Under the pieces are notes generated by a model. The model was given only the letters and a program-made list of their open reading frames with translations, did no database searches and was not told the DNA's origin. 57,459 nt of DNA, taken from NCBI RefSeq assembly GCF_000931935.2, contig NZ_AZAC01000033.1, positions 1 to 57,459 on the forward strand, written 5' to 3'. Positions 8,451-16,304 of the stretch are shown here, in pieces; the stretch's first letter is position 1, and each line of letters begins with the position of its first letter. A program made the position numbers and the translations under genes. Source of the stretch: Dethiosulfatarculus sandiegensis. Lineage in GTDB: Bacteria; Desulfobacterota; Desulfarculia; Desulfarculales; Desulfarculaceae.

Positions 8451-9086
8451 ATGCAAGCCAAGGAACGAACTCTCTATCCAGGCATAGGGTCTTACCTGCT
8501 AAACCAGGCTCTCTTGCCGCTGAAGCTTGCCGTACCCCAACCCATTATCCAAAAAATACCGTTTTTAACCACCAACCAGGAGATACGCCTGGGCCTGGTT
8601 CTAAGCCAGGTAAAGGGAAATCTTCTGGATATTGGTTGCGCTGAAAACAAGCTGGTGGCCATGTACCGGGAAAAAGGCGGTCAGGGCCTGGGTGTGGACG
8701 TACATCCCTGGCCCGGAGCCGACCAAGTGGTTGCGGACACTTCCAAGCTGGCTTTTGCAGACGGGAATTTTGAAACCATAACCCTGGTGGCCTGCCTTAA
8801 TCACATTCCCAACCGCGAAGACGTGCTGAAAGAAGCGGCAAGGCTTCTTTCAGACCAGGGCAGACTGATCCTGACCAACCTCACCCCTTTTATCTCCCGC
8901 TTATGGCATGCCTTTGCCTTTTGGGATGCAGACCAGGACGATCGGGGCATGAAGCCGGGCGAGGTCTGGGGTCTCACCGACTCGGAACTGAGTTCCATGC
9001 TGGCTCATGCCGGACTTAAGATAGAGCTCAAAAAACCTTTCAGCTGGGGCCTGAACCAGCTCTACATATGCAAAAAAAGCTTTTGA
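8451..9086 (+). CDS. Class I SAM-dependent methyltransferase
   Basis: A 211-residue Rossmann-fold methyltransferase of the Methyltransf_11 type. Motif I is LLDIGCAENKL (about 58-68), ending in an acidic/asparagine variant of the usual glycine-rich loop. An acidic residue ends strand 2 (GVDVHPW). Later motifs are FADGNFETITLVACLNHIP and EAARLLSDQGRLILT. The first 45 residues are hydrophobic and proline-containing and may dock a lipid-like or membrane substrate. The ribosome-binding site is weak. Nothing next to it names the substrate. Confidence 0.85.
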   Translation: MQAKERTLYPGIGSYLLNQALLPLKLAVPQPIIQKIPFLTTNQEIRLGLVLSQVKGNLLDIGCAENKLVAMYREKGGQGLGVDVHPWPGADQVVADTSKLAFADGNFETITLVACLNHIPNREDVLKEAARLLSDQGRLILTNLTPFISRLWHAFAFWDADQDDRGMKPGEVWGLTDSELSSMLAHAGLKIELKKPFSWGLNQLYICKKSF

Positions 9087-9101
9087 TTAGGAGTCGACAA
9101 C

Positions 9102-9608
9102 CTATTGATCCGCCATACTAAAACGCCATCTGCAATGCATATCCGGCGGGTGTTCATCCGGCGGGGCAAAGATGCACTCCACCTTGATTCCCGGGTCTAT
9201 CTCATGGGCAAACCCCTCGAACTCGGCCTGATGCATGGCCTTGCAGGGGTATTCACCCAGGCCGTGCTTGACCCTGCCGTCCTGGGCCGGGCAACAGGGC
9301 ACCTCCAAGACCAGCTCATCTTCGCCTTGTCTGAACTCATAGCCCACCAGATAGGCCCAGGGGAACATGAGCTGAGCCTTTAAAAAACCCTTGAGCCCCT
9401 TTTCCCCGAGATTGAACCGCTCTTTCAGGTCCCTGGCCGCCAGGGCCGAGACCTTTCCCCAGACCAGCTCATTCACCAGGCAGGCCTCATCCAGGCCATG
9501 GCGGTTTTCCAGATTTATGAACCAGAAGGCGTCCATGGTCCTGTAATTCATCATTAGAAAATCCAGATACTTGACCAGGTCTTCCTTGGGCCAGTCCGCG
9601 AAATTCAT
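9102..9608 (-). CDS. DUF6125-like protein
   Basis: A 168-residue protein, last of the minus-strand Mo-enzyme operon. Its C-terminal half has a pattern of conserved cysteines and histidines (PCCPAQDGR, YPCKAMHQAEF, VECIFAPPDEHPPDMHCRW) that I associate with the DUF6125 group seen in anaerobes. This is recalled, not searched. The ATG at 9608 is chosen because AAGGCGG precedes it; an in-frame ATG at 9623 is the alternative. Linkage to the VOC and Mo-enzyme genes suggests a part in the same pathway, for example a redox or metal-dependent accessory step. Function unknown. Confidence 0.75.
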   Translation of the reverse strand: MNFADWPKEDLVKYLDFLMMNYRTMDAFWFINLENRHGLDEACLVNELVWGKVSALAARDLKERFNLGEKGLKGFLKAQLMFPWAYLVGYEFRQGEDELVLEVPCCPAQDGRVKHGLGEYPCKAMHQAEFEGFAHEIDPGIKVECIFAPPDEHPPDMHCRWRFSMADQ

Positions 9609-9629
9609 ATCCCGCCTTTCCATGGTGTT

Positions 9630-10064
9630 TCAAGTGGAGGGGTCATCATAGCTGTAGTCAAAATCACCATCAATGATCTCGGTCAAAACGCCCGAGGTAT
9701 AGGAAGGGGCGGCTATAAAGGCGTAGTTGTTGCCCATCAGCCTTCTGGGCTTTTTATCCAAAAGCGGCGCCCCCTTTTCTCCCAGGGCCTCCAGGGTGGC
9801 CTTGACATCGCTGACCCGGTAGGAAATCAAGAAAACGCCCTCCCCTTTTTTCTCCAGAAATCGGGCCACCTCGCAGTCCGTGGTCATGGGCTCCATCAGC
9901 TCCAGGGCCACCTCGCCCAAATAATAACGCACCACCCGTATGGATTCCGAAGGGGCCTCATAGACCCCATCCGGTTTGAAACCCAACACTTCTTCATACC
10001 TGGCCCTGGCCCGGGCCAAATCGCGCACTGCAATGCATATATGGTCAACCGCCTTGGGCTTCAT
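9630..10064 (-). CDS. VOC family protein (methylmalonyl-CoA epimerase-like)
   Basis: A 144-residue vicinal-oxygen-chelate protein with two beta-alpha-beta-beta-beta modules, resembling methylmalonyl-CoA epimerase. Putative metal ligands are His8 (VDHICIAV), Glu55 (ALELME) and Glu129 (LTEII). The second-half histidine expected where epimerases read GxHHIA is replaced by GVFLISYRV (about 76-84). The metal site is therefore incomplete or rebuilt, and epimerase activity is doubtful. AAGGAGG precedes the start, which overlaps the Mo-subunit stop by ATGA, so the two are translationally coupled. Confidence 0.85.
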   Translation of the reverse strand: MKPKAVDHICIAVRDLARARARYEEVLGFKPDGVYEAPSESIRVVRYYLGEVALELMEPMTTDCEVARFLEKKGEGVFLISYRVSDVKATLEALGEKGAPLLDKKPRRLMGNNYAFIAAPSYTSGVLTEIIDGDFDYSYDDPST

Positions 10065-12370
10065 GGCTTGCCTCCTTTTGAATCTCCGTAAGCCGCCTTT
10101 TTCTGAGCAAGGGCATTTAGCACCCGGTCCGGGGTAAGGGGATACTCCATCACCGGCCAGCCAATGGCATTGGAGACCGCCCCGGCCAGGGCCTGGGCCG
10201 CGCTCATGGCCACACTCATCCCGGCCTCCTTGGCCCCAAAGGGTCCGGTGGGGTCAATGGATTCCACTATAACATTCTCCATGGGCGGCACGTCCAAAGG
10301 CAGGGCCACCTTGTAATCCAAAAAACCAGGGTTCAGGCACAAGCCTTCCTTGGTCCAGAGATGCTCTTCCTTCATCATGCCGCTTGATCCGCCCATCACG
10401 GCCCCGCCCTCAAACTGCCCCTCCACCAGCATGGGGTTTAAGGCCTTGCCGCAATCCTGGCTCAAGACCATATTCAAAATATCGACCTCGCCGGTTTCCG
10501 GGTCCACCTTCACCTCGGCTATGGTGGCGCCGAAGCTGAATGTTTCGCTGAGCTGGCCCTGGGGATTTTTCAGCCACTCCCTTCTGTGATCAACCTTGGA
10601 GGCAAACGATCCCCGGCCGATTATATTGTTGCCTTTTAAAAGGGCCATGCGGATCACCTTGGCCAGGGGCAGGGCCTTATCCGGCGCGCCCGCCACATAG
10701 ATGCTCCGATCCTTGGCCACCAGGTCCCTGGTGTGAGCCTCCAGGGCCTGGGCAGCCTCCTCGAAAATCTGGTCCCTGGCATCGGTTGCGGCCAATAACA
10801 CGGCATTGCCCCCGGTAAAGGTGGCCTGCATGGAGTAAGCCCCCGGATCATTGGGAGTTGCCTCGGTGTCGGCGCTGATAAGCTGTATATCCCGGGGATC
10901 AAGCCCCAGAATCTCGGCGGCTATCTGCACCAGCATGTTGTCATTGCCCTGCCCGTTATCCACCACCCCGCTTATCAGGGTGGCCCCGCCGTCTTCATTG
11001 AACTTGATAATCGCCGCGGAACCGCCCCTGATCCCCAGGGGAAAGCCGGTCTGCACACTGTTGGTGCCCAGGCCAATGCCATGATATGCGGGAAGCTTGC
11101 CGTATTTCTCCCGCCAGCCCGCCTTTTCGGCAGACTGTTCTATGCATTGGCTCAATCTGCAGGACTGCACATAACTGCCGGTGGGCGTGGTTTCGCCTGC
11201 CTGACGGGCGTTTCTGAGCCTCAACTCCAGGGGGTCCAGGCCCAGTTCCTCTGCCATGATATCGAGCTGCAGATCCACCCCGGTGGCCCAGGCCCGGCCG
11301 TGCACCCGATACATGCCGCCTATGGGCTTATTGGTGTAGACCCGGTAGCCGTTATAGCGCACCGCAGGCAGGCGGTAGCATTGTTCATGGCACAAAAAGG
11401 GCACACTGGTGGCTATGGGTCCGGTGCTGGAATAGGCCCCGCCGTCCATGTAACAGGTCACGTCCCTGGCCAGAACCCGGCCCTGTTTATCCATGCCGGT
11501 CTTGACTATGGTGTACATGCCGTGGCCCTTTCTGGTGGCCAGGCTGTTCTCCTCCCTGGTAAAGCAAAGCCTCACCGGCCTGTCGGACTCCAGGCTCAAA
11601 AGGGCGGTGATAAACTCGGCCGGGAAAACATCGCTCCTGCCGCCAAAGGCCCCGCCGATATAGCTTTTGCGCACAATCACCTTGTTCAGGGGCATCTTGA
11701 GGGCATTGGCGAGCGCCTTGGCCTTTTGGTGGGGAGCCGCGTTCGGCATCCACAATTCCAAGGAACCGTCCTGCCTGGGATTGGCCACCGCGGCATAGGG
11801 TTCAGTCATAAAATAAGAATCTTCCGGCGCGGTGAAGGTGTCCTCCCTCACCAGATAACTCCCGGCAAACCCCTCTTCCACTTCCCCCGCCTCGATGGCC
11901 ACATGAACGTTGATATTGCCGGGATGGTCTTCATGCAAAAGCGGGGCGTCCGGGGCCATGGCGTCCCAGACATTGAACACGGCGGGCAGGGGCTCATAAT
12001 CCACCTTGATCAGGGATGCGGCCTCCTGGGCTATCTCCAGGGTGTCCGCGGCCACGGCGGCCACGCCTTCGCCCACATAACGCACCCGTTCCTGGGGCAA
12101 GAGCTTCTGGTCCCTGGTATAGCGGAACACACCCCACTTGACGCCAGCGGTGTTCATGCCGCTCACCACGGCCCTGACTCCGGGCAGGGCCTCGGCCTTT
12201 TGAGTGTCAATGGACTTGATCCTGGCATGGGCATAGGGTGAACGAAGCACCTTGGCCTGCAACATGCCGGGCAGGGAGATGTCGCCGGTGAATATGGCCC
12301 TGCCGGTGGCCTTGGCCTCTGAGTCCACCCTGGGCATGCGGCTTCCGATCAGGCTCTGTTCAACTGGCAT
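10061..12370 (-). CDS. Xanthine dehydrogenase family molybdopterin-binding (large) subunit
   Basis: A 769-residue catalytic subunit of the xanthine oxidase/4-hydroxybenzoyl-CoA reductase family. The N-terminal a/b hammerhead domain begins at RVDSEAKATGRAIFTGD. Mo-cofactor motifs include GGAFGGRSD and GGMYRVHGRAWA. The catalytic glutamate context near the C-terminus is GPFGAKEAG (Glu715). Its stop overlaps the VOC gene and its start overlaps the [2Fe-2S] subunit gene. Partnered with an FAD subunit carrying a four-Cys insert, it is most like 4-hydroxybenzoyl-CoA reductase alpha, which reductively removes a phenolic hydroxyl from an aryl-CoA. A hydroxylase role on another ring remains possible. 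Confidence 0.92.
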   Translation of the reverse strand: MPVEQSLIGSRMPRVDSEAKATGRAIFTGDISLPGMLQAKVLRSPYAHARIKSIDTQKAEALPGVRAVVSGMNTAGVKWGVFRYTRDQKLLPQERVRYVGEGVAAVAADTLEIAQEAASLIKVDYEPLPAVFNVWDAMAPDAPLLHEDHPGNINVHVAIEAGEVEEGFAGSYLVREDTFTAPEDSYFMTEPYAAVANPRQDGSLELWMPNAAPHQKAKALANALKMPLNKVIVRKSYIGGAFGGRSDVFPAEFITALLSLESDRPVRLCFTREENSLATRKGHGMYTIVKTGMDKQGRVLARDVTCYMDGGAYSSTGPIATSVPFLCHEQCYRLPAVRYNGYRVYTNKPIGGMYRVHGRAWATGVDLQLDIMAEELGLDPLELRLRNARQAGETTPTGSYVQSCRLSQCIEQSAEKAGWREKYGKLPAYHGIGLGTNSVQTGFPLGIRGGSAAIIKFNEDGGATLISGVVDNGQGNDNMLVQIAAEILGLDPRDIQLISADTEATPNDPGAYSMQATFTGGNAVLLAATDARDQIFEEAAQALEAHTRDLVAKDRSIYVAGAPDKALPLAKVIRMALLKGNNIIGRGSFASKVDHRREWLKNPQGQLSETFSFGATIAEVKVDPETGEVDILNMVLSQDCGKALNPMLVEGQFEGGAVMGGSSGMMKEEHLWTKEGLCLNPGFLDYKVALPLDVPPMENVIVESIDPTGPFGAKEAGMSVAMSAAQALAGAVSNAIGWPVMEYPLTPDRVLNALAQKKAAYGDSKGGKP

Positions 12371-12863
12371 GACTGGACTCCTTTTGCTCTTGTAACTTCA
12401 AGGCGGCAAAGGTTATGGCCTCCACTATCTTGGCATAGCCGGTGCAGCGGCAGATGTGCCCGCCCAATTGGGTCCTTATTTCCGTTTCAGAAGGGTTTTC
12501 CTTTTGCTGTAAAAAATGGTGGGCCGAAATCAACATACCCGGTGTGCAAAACCCGCATTGAATAGCGCCCTTTTCAATAAAGGCCTCTTGCAGGTCACTT
12601 AAGCCCCGCCTTTTGCCCAATCCCTCAACCGTGACCACGGGCCTGGCCTCGGCTTCCAGGGCAAGGGTGAGGCAGGCCCTTCTGGGAAGGCCGTCCACCA
12701 AAACGGTGCAGGCCCCGCAAGCCCCTTCGCCACACCCCTCCTTCACTCCGGTAAGCCCAAGTTTCTCGCGCAAAACCTCAAGCAGGGTCTGGTTCGGCAA
12801 GACCTTCACCTTTTCCGTAGAGCCATTAACCCTAAGCTCCATCTCCACTGCTTCAGGCTGCAT
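12360..12863 (-). CDS. [2Fe-2S]-binding small subunit of the molybdenum enzyme
   Basis: A 167-residue electron-transfer subunit with two [2Fe-2S] domains: a plant-ferredoxin type with Cys44, 49, 52 and 64 (CGEGACGAC) and a four-helix type with Cys103, 106, 138 and 140 (CGFC, CRC). It passes electrons between the Mo site and the FAD subunit. The ATG at 12863 is preferred over an upstream GTG because of the purine-rich AAGGGGGT before it. It overlaps both neighbours, so the three subunits are co-translated. Confidence 0.93.
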   Translation of the reverse strand: MQPEAVEMELRVNGSTEKVKVLPNQTLLEVLREKLGLTGVKEGCGEGACGACTVLVDGLPRRACLTLALEAEARPVVTVEGLGKRRGLSDLQEAFIEKGAIQCGFCTPGMLISAHHFLQQKENPSETEIRTQLGGHICRCTGYAKIVEAITFAALKLQEQKESSHAS

Positions 12864-13875
12864 GGGCACCCCCTTTTTCGACCCGGCCCAAGGCCTTGTT
12901 CAGGGCCCTTAAGGCGCAGACCCTTAACATTTTTTTGCGCCAATCAAGATCAACACCCAGGTTATCGATCAGAAAAACCTCGCCATGCCTGGCCACCAGG
13001 TCTGCTGCACGGTCAAGGTTGTCTTGCTCCGGCGGTTTGCCCACCAGGGTCTGGGTGGCCTCTTTCATTATCAGGGGAGCGGCAAATACCGAACCCAGCA
13101 CAAGGTTGGCCTTTTTAACCAGGCCGTCTTGCACAACCAGATTGACACCCGCGCTCAACAAGGCGAAATCAATACTTTTTCTGGAAGCCATTTTGAAATA
13201 GGCATTTCCCGAGCCGGGCACGGGCAGATCCAGGTAAACCCCTTGCACCAGTTCATCCGGCTCCAGGGCAAAGGGGGTCTCGCCCTTGCCCGTATAAAAC
13301 TCATGCCAGGGGAGCAGCCGGGAGCCTGATTTGTCTGCCAGTTCAAAACCGCCGTCCAAGGCGGCCAGCATGATGGCTCCGTCCGAGGCGCAGACAGAAC
13401 GACAGCGGTCCGCGCTCTCCCCGCCGGGATGGCAGACTTCACCCCCGTTTTTAAAGCAGGGAGCCAGGGCGCTGCGCCAGAACTCGCTCTGATTGAAATA
13501 ATTACAACGGGTCTCCAGACACAGGTTGCCCGATAAGGTTCCCACCCTATGCTGCAAGGTGGGTGCGCCGATGGAGGCCAAAGCCTCGGCCAGACCAGGG
13601 AAAGGCTCTTTAAGCAAAGGGTCTTTGGCCACCATATCCAGGCTGCTCAATCCGCCTATGTAAAGCTTTTTGCCACGCTTCTGCACCCCGCTGAGTTCGG
13701 GGACCAATTTTTTGAGGCTTATCACCACCTCGGGTTTGGCCAGACCCTGCCGGGCGCGAAGTACAAGATCAGTCCCTCCGGCCAGCCACATGGACCTTTC
13801 CTGATGCTGGGCCTTAAGGGCCAGGGCGTGATCCAGATTCACGGGAGCCACGTATTTAAAACCGGGAAGCGGCAT
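12853..13875 (-). CDS. FAD-binding subunit with four-Cys insert (4-hydroxybenzoyl-CoA reductase beta-like)
   Basis: A 340-residue FAD_binding_5/CO_deh_flav_C subunit with the FAD motif AGGTDLVLRARQG. Numbered from an upstream TTG, a segment of about 45 residues holds Cys129, 145, 153 and 163 (TRC, APC, EVC, DRC). The spacing of 16, 8 and 10 is almost that of the insert which binds an extra [4Fe-4S] cluster in Thauera aromatica HcrB. This cluster distinguishes 4-hydroxybenzoyl-CoA reductases from ordinary xanthine-oxidase relatives. Of three close starts (TTG 13890, ATG 13881, ATG 13875) the last has GGGAG at correct spacing. It is the first gene of the operon, divergent from the catabolic cluster. 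Confidence 0.9.
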   Translation of the reverse strand: MPLPGFKYVAPVNLDHALALKAQHQERSMWLAGGTDLVLRARQGLAKPEVVISLKKLVPELSGVQKRGKKLYIGGLSSLDMVAKDPLLKEPFPGLAEALASIGAPTLQHRVGTLSGNLCLETRCNYFNQSEFWRSALAPCFKNGGEVCHPGGESADRCRSVCASDGAIMLAALDGGFELADKSGSRLLPWHEFYTGKGETPFALEPDELVQGVYLDLPVPGSGNAYFKMASRKSIDFALLSAGVNLVVQDGLVKKANLVLGSVFAAPLIMKEATQTLVGKPPEQDNLDRAADLVARHGEVFLIDNLGVDLDWRKKMLRVCALRALNKALGRVEKGGAHAA

Positions 13876-13941
13876 GATCATCTCCCTCAATAATTTTATT
13901 GTTTCCGGGAAAACCGCCTTTGGACCAGGGGTGAAATCATC

Positions 13942-13954
13942 TTAACAGAGTTAA
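13942..13954. promoter_or_regulatory. Inverted repeat in the divergent promoter region
   Basis: TTAAC-AGA-GTTAA, a perfect 5-3-5 palindrome, lies between the two divergent operons (13876-14197). It is 67 nt upstream of the minus-strand FAD-subunit start. It could be an operator for that operon. No consensus minus-strand promoter was recognised. Confidence 0.3.
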
Positions 13955-13987
13955 TACTACTAATCCGATATTTTTAGGGGTTAAGGG

Positions 13988-14017
13988 TTGACACGGGAAA
14001 TTCAAGCTTTCTATAAT
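13988..14017 (+). promoter_or_regulatory. Near-consensus sigma-70 promoter of the catabolic cluster
   Basis: TTGACA (13988-13993), an 18-nt spacer and TATAAT (14012-14017): both hexamers are perfect. It lies 181 nt upstream of the type III CoA-transferase start, leaving a 5' leader of about 170 nt. A promoter this strong is expected to need repression, which fits the palindrome immediately downstream. Confidence 0.75.
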
Positions 14018-14021
14018 CTGC

Positions 14022-14037
14022 ATACTGTATACAGGAT
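14022..14037 (+). promoter_or_regulatory. GntR-type operator
   Basis: CTGTATACAG (14025-14034) is a perfect palindrome, extended to 16 bp with one mismatched pair. It resembles the FadR/FCD-type GntR operator core TGTATACA, for example the Bacillus subtilis GntR site. It starts 5 nt after the -10 box, so it covers the transcription start and a bound repressor would block initiation. The likely binder is the FCD GntR protein encoded at 21974-22654 in the same operon (inference). Confidence 0.6.
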
Positions 14038-14197
14038 ACAGCGCAAAGCCAATATAACCCGTAGGAGTTATGGGAGTCAACCGGACGGAAAGACTCGGAC
14101 CAAAAAACCTGATTACTCATGTATTAACAAGGCTTTCAAAACTCAAAGCGGAAAGTTAACCCAAAGCCCCAACCCAGCCAACAGGCGAGGCTTATAT

Positions 14198-15385
14198 ATG
14201 ACATCCCTAAACGGCCTTACGGTTCTGAGCATGGAACAAGCCACTGTGCTGCCCTACTTCACCTATCGCCTGGTCCAGGAAGGGGCCAGGGTCATTCGCA
14301 TGGAACACCCAAAATACGGAGACCCCAACCGAAAAGTGGGGCTTTCCATGCCCGGCGAAGAGGGCATGAACCGTTATTTTTTATGCATAAACGCGGGCAA
14401 GGAGGCCATCACCCTTAACCTGGCCGAAAAAGAGGGCAAAGGCCTCCTGGCCAGGCTTTTGCTGGAGCTTGAGGTTGATGTCTTCTGCACCAACCAGCTC
14501 CCTTCAAGCTACGCCAAGCTGGGGATCGAGCCAAAGACCTTAAGAGAAATCAAACCGGATCTTATCTGGCTGGGGGTGTCTGGTTTTGGGCCGGATCACA
14601 CCGAGGCGGCCTATGACCCCATTCTCCAGGCCAGGGGCGGCCTTATGGAACTCACCGGCCAGGCAGGAGGCGAACCCCAGGTGCTGGGCATTCCCCTGCC
14701 GGATATGGGAACCAGTGAACATGCCTTTGGCCAGATCATGAAGGCCCTTTACCTAAGGGAAAAGACCGGGGCCGGAGATGAGATCCACCTCTCCATGTTC
14801 GCTTCCACGGTGAGCTGGCTCACAGTGCCGATCACCCTTAACAAAACATTTGGCCAGACCATCACCAGAAGGGGCAACACCCACCAGTTCTTTGCCCCGG
14901 TGAGCGTGTTTCCCACCAAAGACGGTTTTATCTACCTGGCCGTGGGCAATGACCGCCAGTTCGCGGCCATGGTTGAACTTAAGGAGTTTGCGGAGCTTGC
15001 CAGGCCGGAATACCAGACCAACCAGGGCCGTATAGAAGACGTAAAAAAACTGAACCGGGAGTTGGCCCGGCTCACTTCCCGGCTCAGCTCGGACAAGGTG
15101 GTTGAGCTGCTGAAAAGCATCAAGCTTCCGGTCTCCAAGATACAGACCGTTAAACAGGTGGTGGCGGATCCCTTGATAAATCCCACCCTGCTAAATAGCA
15201 AAGATCCGGTGACAGGCCTGGAGCTGACCCTGGCCCCGCCGCCGATATGGACCTCTTATCTGAAGGAGCGACAAGGAGCCTTGAGCTTCCCCCCCAGAAA
15301 GGGCGAACACAACCGCTCCGTGTACTCATCTCTGGGCCTTAAAAACGGCCGACTTGATGAGCTGGCAAGTAACGGCGTTATATGA
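14198..15385 (+). CDS. CaiB/BaiF family (type III) CoA-transferase
   Basis: A 395-residue family III CoA-transferase. The catalytic aspartate in PDMGTSEHAFGQ is Asp169, matching the position in formyl-CoA transferase. The start is the ATG at 14198 (GAGG upstream, and the homologous sequence begins at MTSLNGLTVL); upstream codons in frame lie in the leader. In the anaerobic indoleacetate pathway a type III enzyme (IaaL) handles phenylsuccinyl-CoA-type thioesters, and this gene, first in the cluster, is the candidate equivalent. An alternative is transfer of CoA to another aromatic dicarboxylate such as benzylsuccinate. Confidence 0.9.
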   Translation: MTSLNGLTVLSMEQATVLPYFTYRLVQEGARVIRMEHPKYGDPNRKVGLSMPGEEGMNRYFLCINAGKEAITLNLAEKEGKGLLARLLLELEVDVFCTNQLPSSYAKLGIEPKTLREIKPDLIWLGVSGFGPDHTEAAYDPILQARGGLMELTGQAGGEPQVLGIPLPDMGTSEHAFGQIMKALYLREKTGAGDEIHLSMFASTVSWLTVPITLNKTFGQTITRRGNTHQFFAPVSVFPTKDGFIYLAVGNDRQFAAMVELKEFAELARPEYQTNQGRIEDVKKLNRELARLTSRLSSDKVVELLKSIKLPVSKIQTVKQVVADPLINPTLLNSKDPVTGLELTLAPPPIWTSYLKERQGALSFPPRKGEHNRSVYSSLGLKNGRLDELASNGVI

Positions 15386-15422
15386 ACCACCCGAATTCCC
15401 TCTCCAAGATAAGAGGCAATTA

Positions 15423-16304
15423 ATGATCCTGGAACAGCTGCCCCAATACATAACCAGCGGTCTCACCACCGGAGCGGTCTATGCCCTGGTGGCCCTGGGA
15501 TTCTGCCTGGTTCACAACGCAAGCGGCATAGTGAACTTCACCCAGGGAGACTTTCTGAGCCTGGGCGGGCTTATGATGTACACCTTTCTCTTTGGCCTGG
15601 GCCTGCCCATACCCCTGGCCTTTTTGGCCGCCGCGATCAGTGTGGGCTTAACCGGTTTTGTGCTGGAGCGCCTGGCCCTGCGGCCGGCCAGGGGGCACGA
15701 GACCGTGGTTCTGATCTTTATCACCATAGGAGCCAGCATCTTCATGCGCGGGGTGTTCAAGCAGTTCTGGGGCAAGGAGGCCCTGGCCCTGCCGCCCTTG
15801 AGCCCGGATATGCCGATCAGGATACTGGGGGCCATCTTCACACCCCAGAACCTTTGGGTGGTCGGGGTGACCATAGTCGCCATTTTGCTGCTCAGTTTTT
15901 TCTTCAACGCCACCATGACCGGCAAGGCCATGCGGGCAACAGCGGTGAACCAAAGGGCGGCCAGGCTGATGGGCATCAACACCGACCGCATGATCATGTA
16001 TTCCTTTGGCCTGGCCGGTGTTCTGGGGGCCTTGGCGGGCATGCTCATAACCCCCATTACCAGCCTTTCCTACAACGTAGGGGTGATGATAGGCCTGAAA
16101 GGCTTTGCCGCCGCTGTTTTGGGAGGCTACGGCAACTTCACCGGGGCTGTCCTGGGCGGAGTGGTGCTGGGGCTTTTAGAAAGCCTGGGTGCGGGCCTTA
16201 TCTCCAGCACCTACAAGGACGTCATCGCCTTTGTGGTGCTTTTGGCAGTCCTTTTCATCAGGCCCAGCGGGCTCATGGGGCATGGGGAAGGGAGCCGGGT
16301 ATGA
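15423..16304 (+). CDS. livH: Branched-chain amino acid-type ABC transporter permease LivH
   Basis: A 293-residue multi-pass inner-membrane permease of the HAAT/LivH type, with GLTTGAVYALVALGFCLVHNASGIVNFTQGDF at the N-terminus and typical GLKGFAAAVLGGYGNFTGAVLGG near the end. The start at 15423 is supported by AAGAGG. It overlaps livM by ATGA. In this context it probably imports the aromatic acid degraded by the cluster, not an amino acid, because such transporters for benzoate-like acids are common beside catabolic genes. Confidence 0.9.
   Translation: MILEQLPQYITSGLTTGAVYALVALGFCLVHNASGIVNFTQGDFLSLGGLMMYTFLFGLGLPIPLAFLAAAISVGLTGFVLERLALRPARGHETVVLIFITIGASIFMRGVFKQFWGKEALALPPLSPDMPIRILGAIFTPQNLWVVGVTIVAILLLSFFFNATMTGKAMRATAVNQRAARLMGINTDRMIMYSFGLAGVLGALAGMLITPITSLSYNVGVMIGLKGFAAAVLGGYGNFTGAVLGGVVLGLLESLGAGLISSTYKDVIAFVVLLAVLFIRPSGLMGHGEGSRV

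Noticed and set aside
11081..12241. 386-codon open frame opposite the molybdenum subunit
   Set aside because: Antisense shadow of a GC-rich real gene; no domain, Shine-Dalgarno or operon context.
13988..14197. N-terminal extension of the type III CoA-transferase from a TTG at 13988
   Set aside because: The stretch overlaps the promoter and operator, lacks family similarity, and the ATG at 14198 begins exactly where CaiB/BaiF homology begins.
15854..16300. Long open frame ahead of livM
   Set aside because: It lies inside livH in another frame; LivM homology starts at the ATG at 16301 that overlaps the livH stop.
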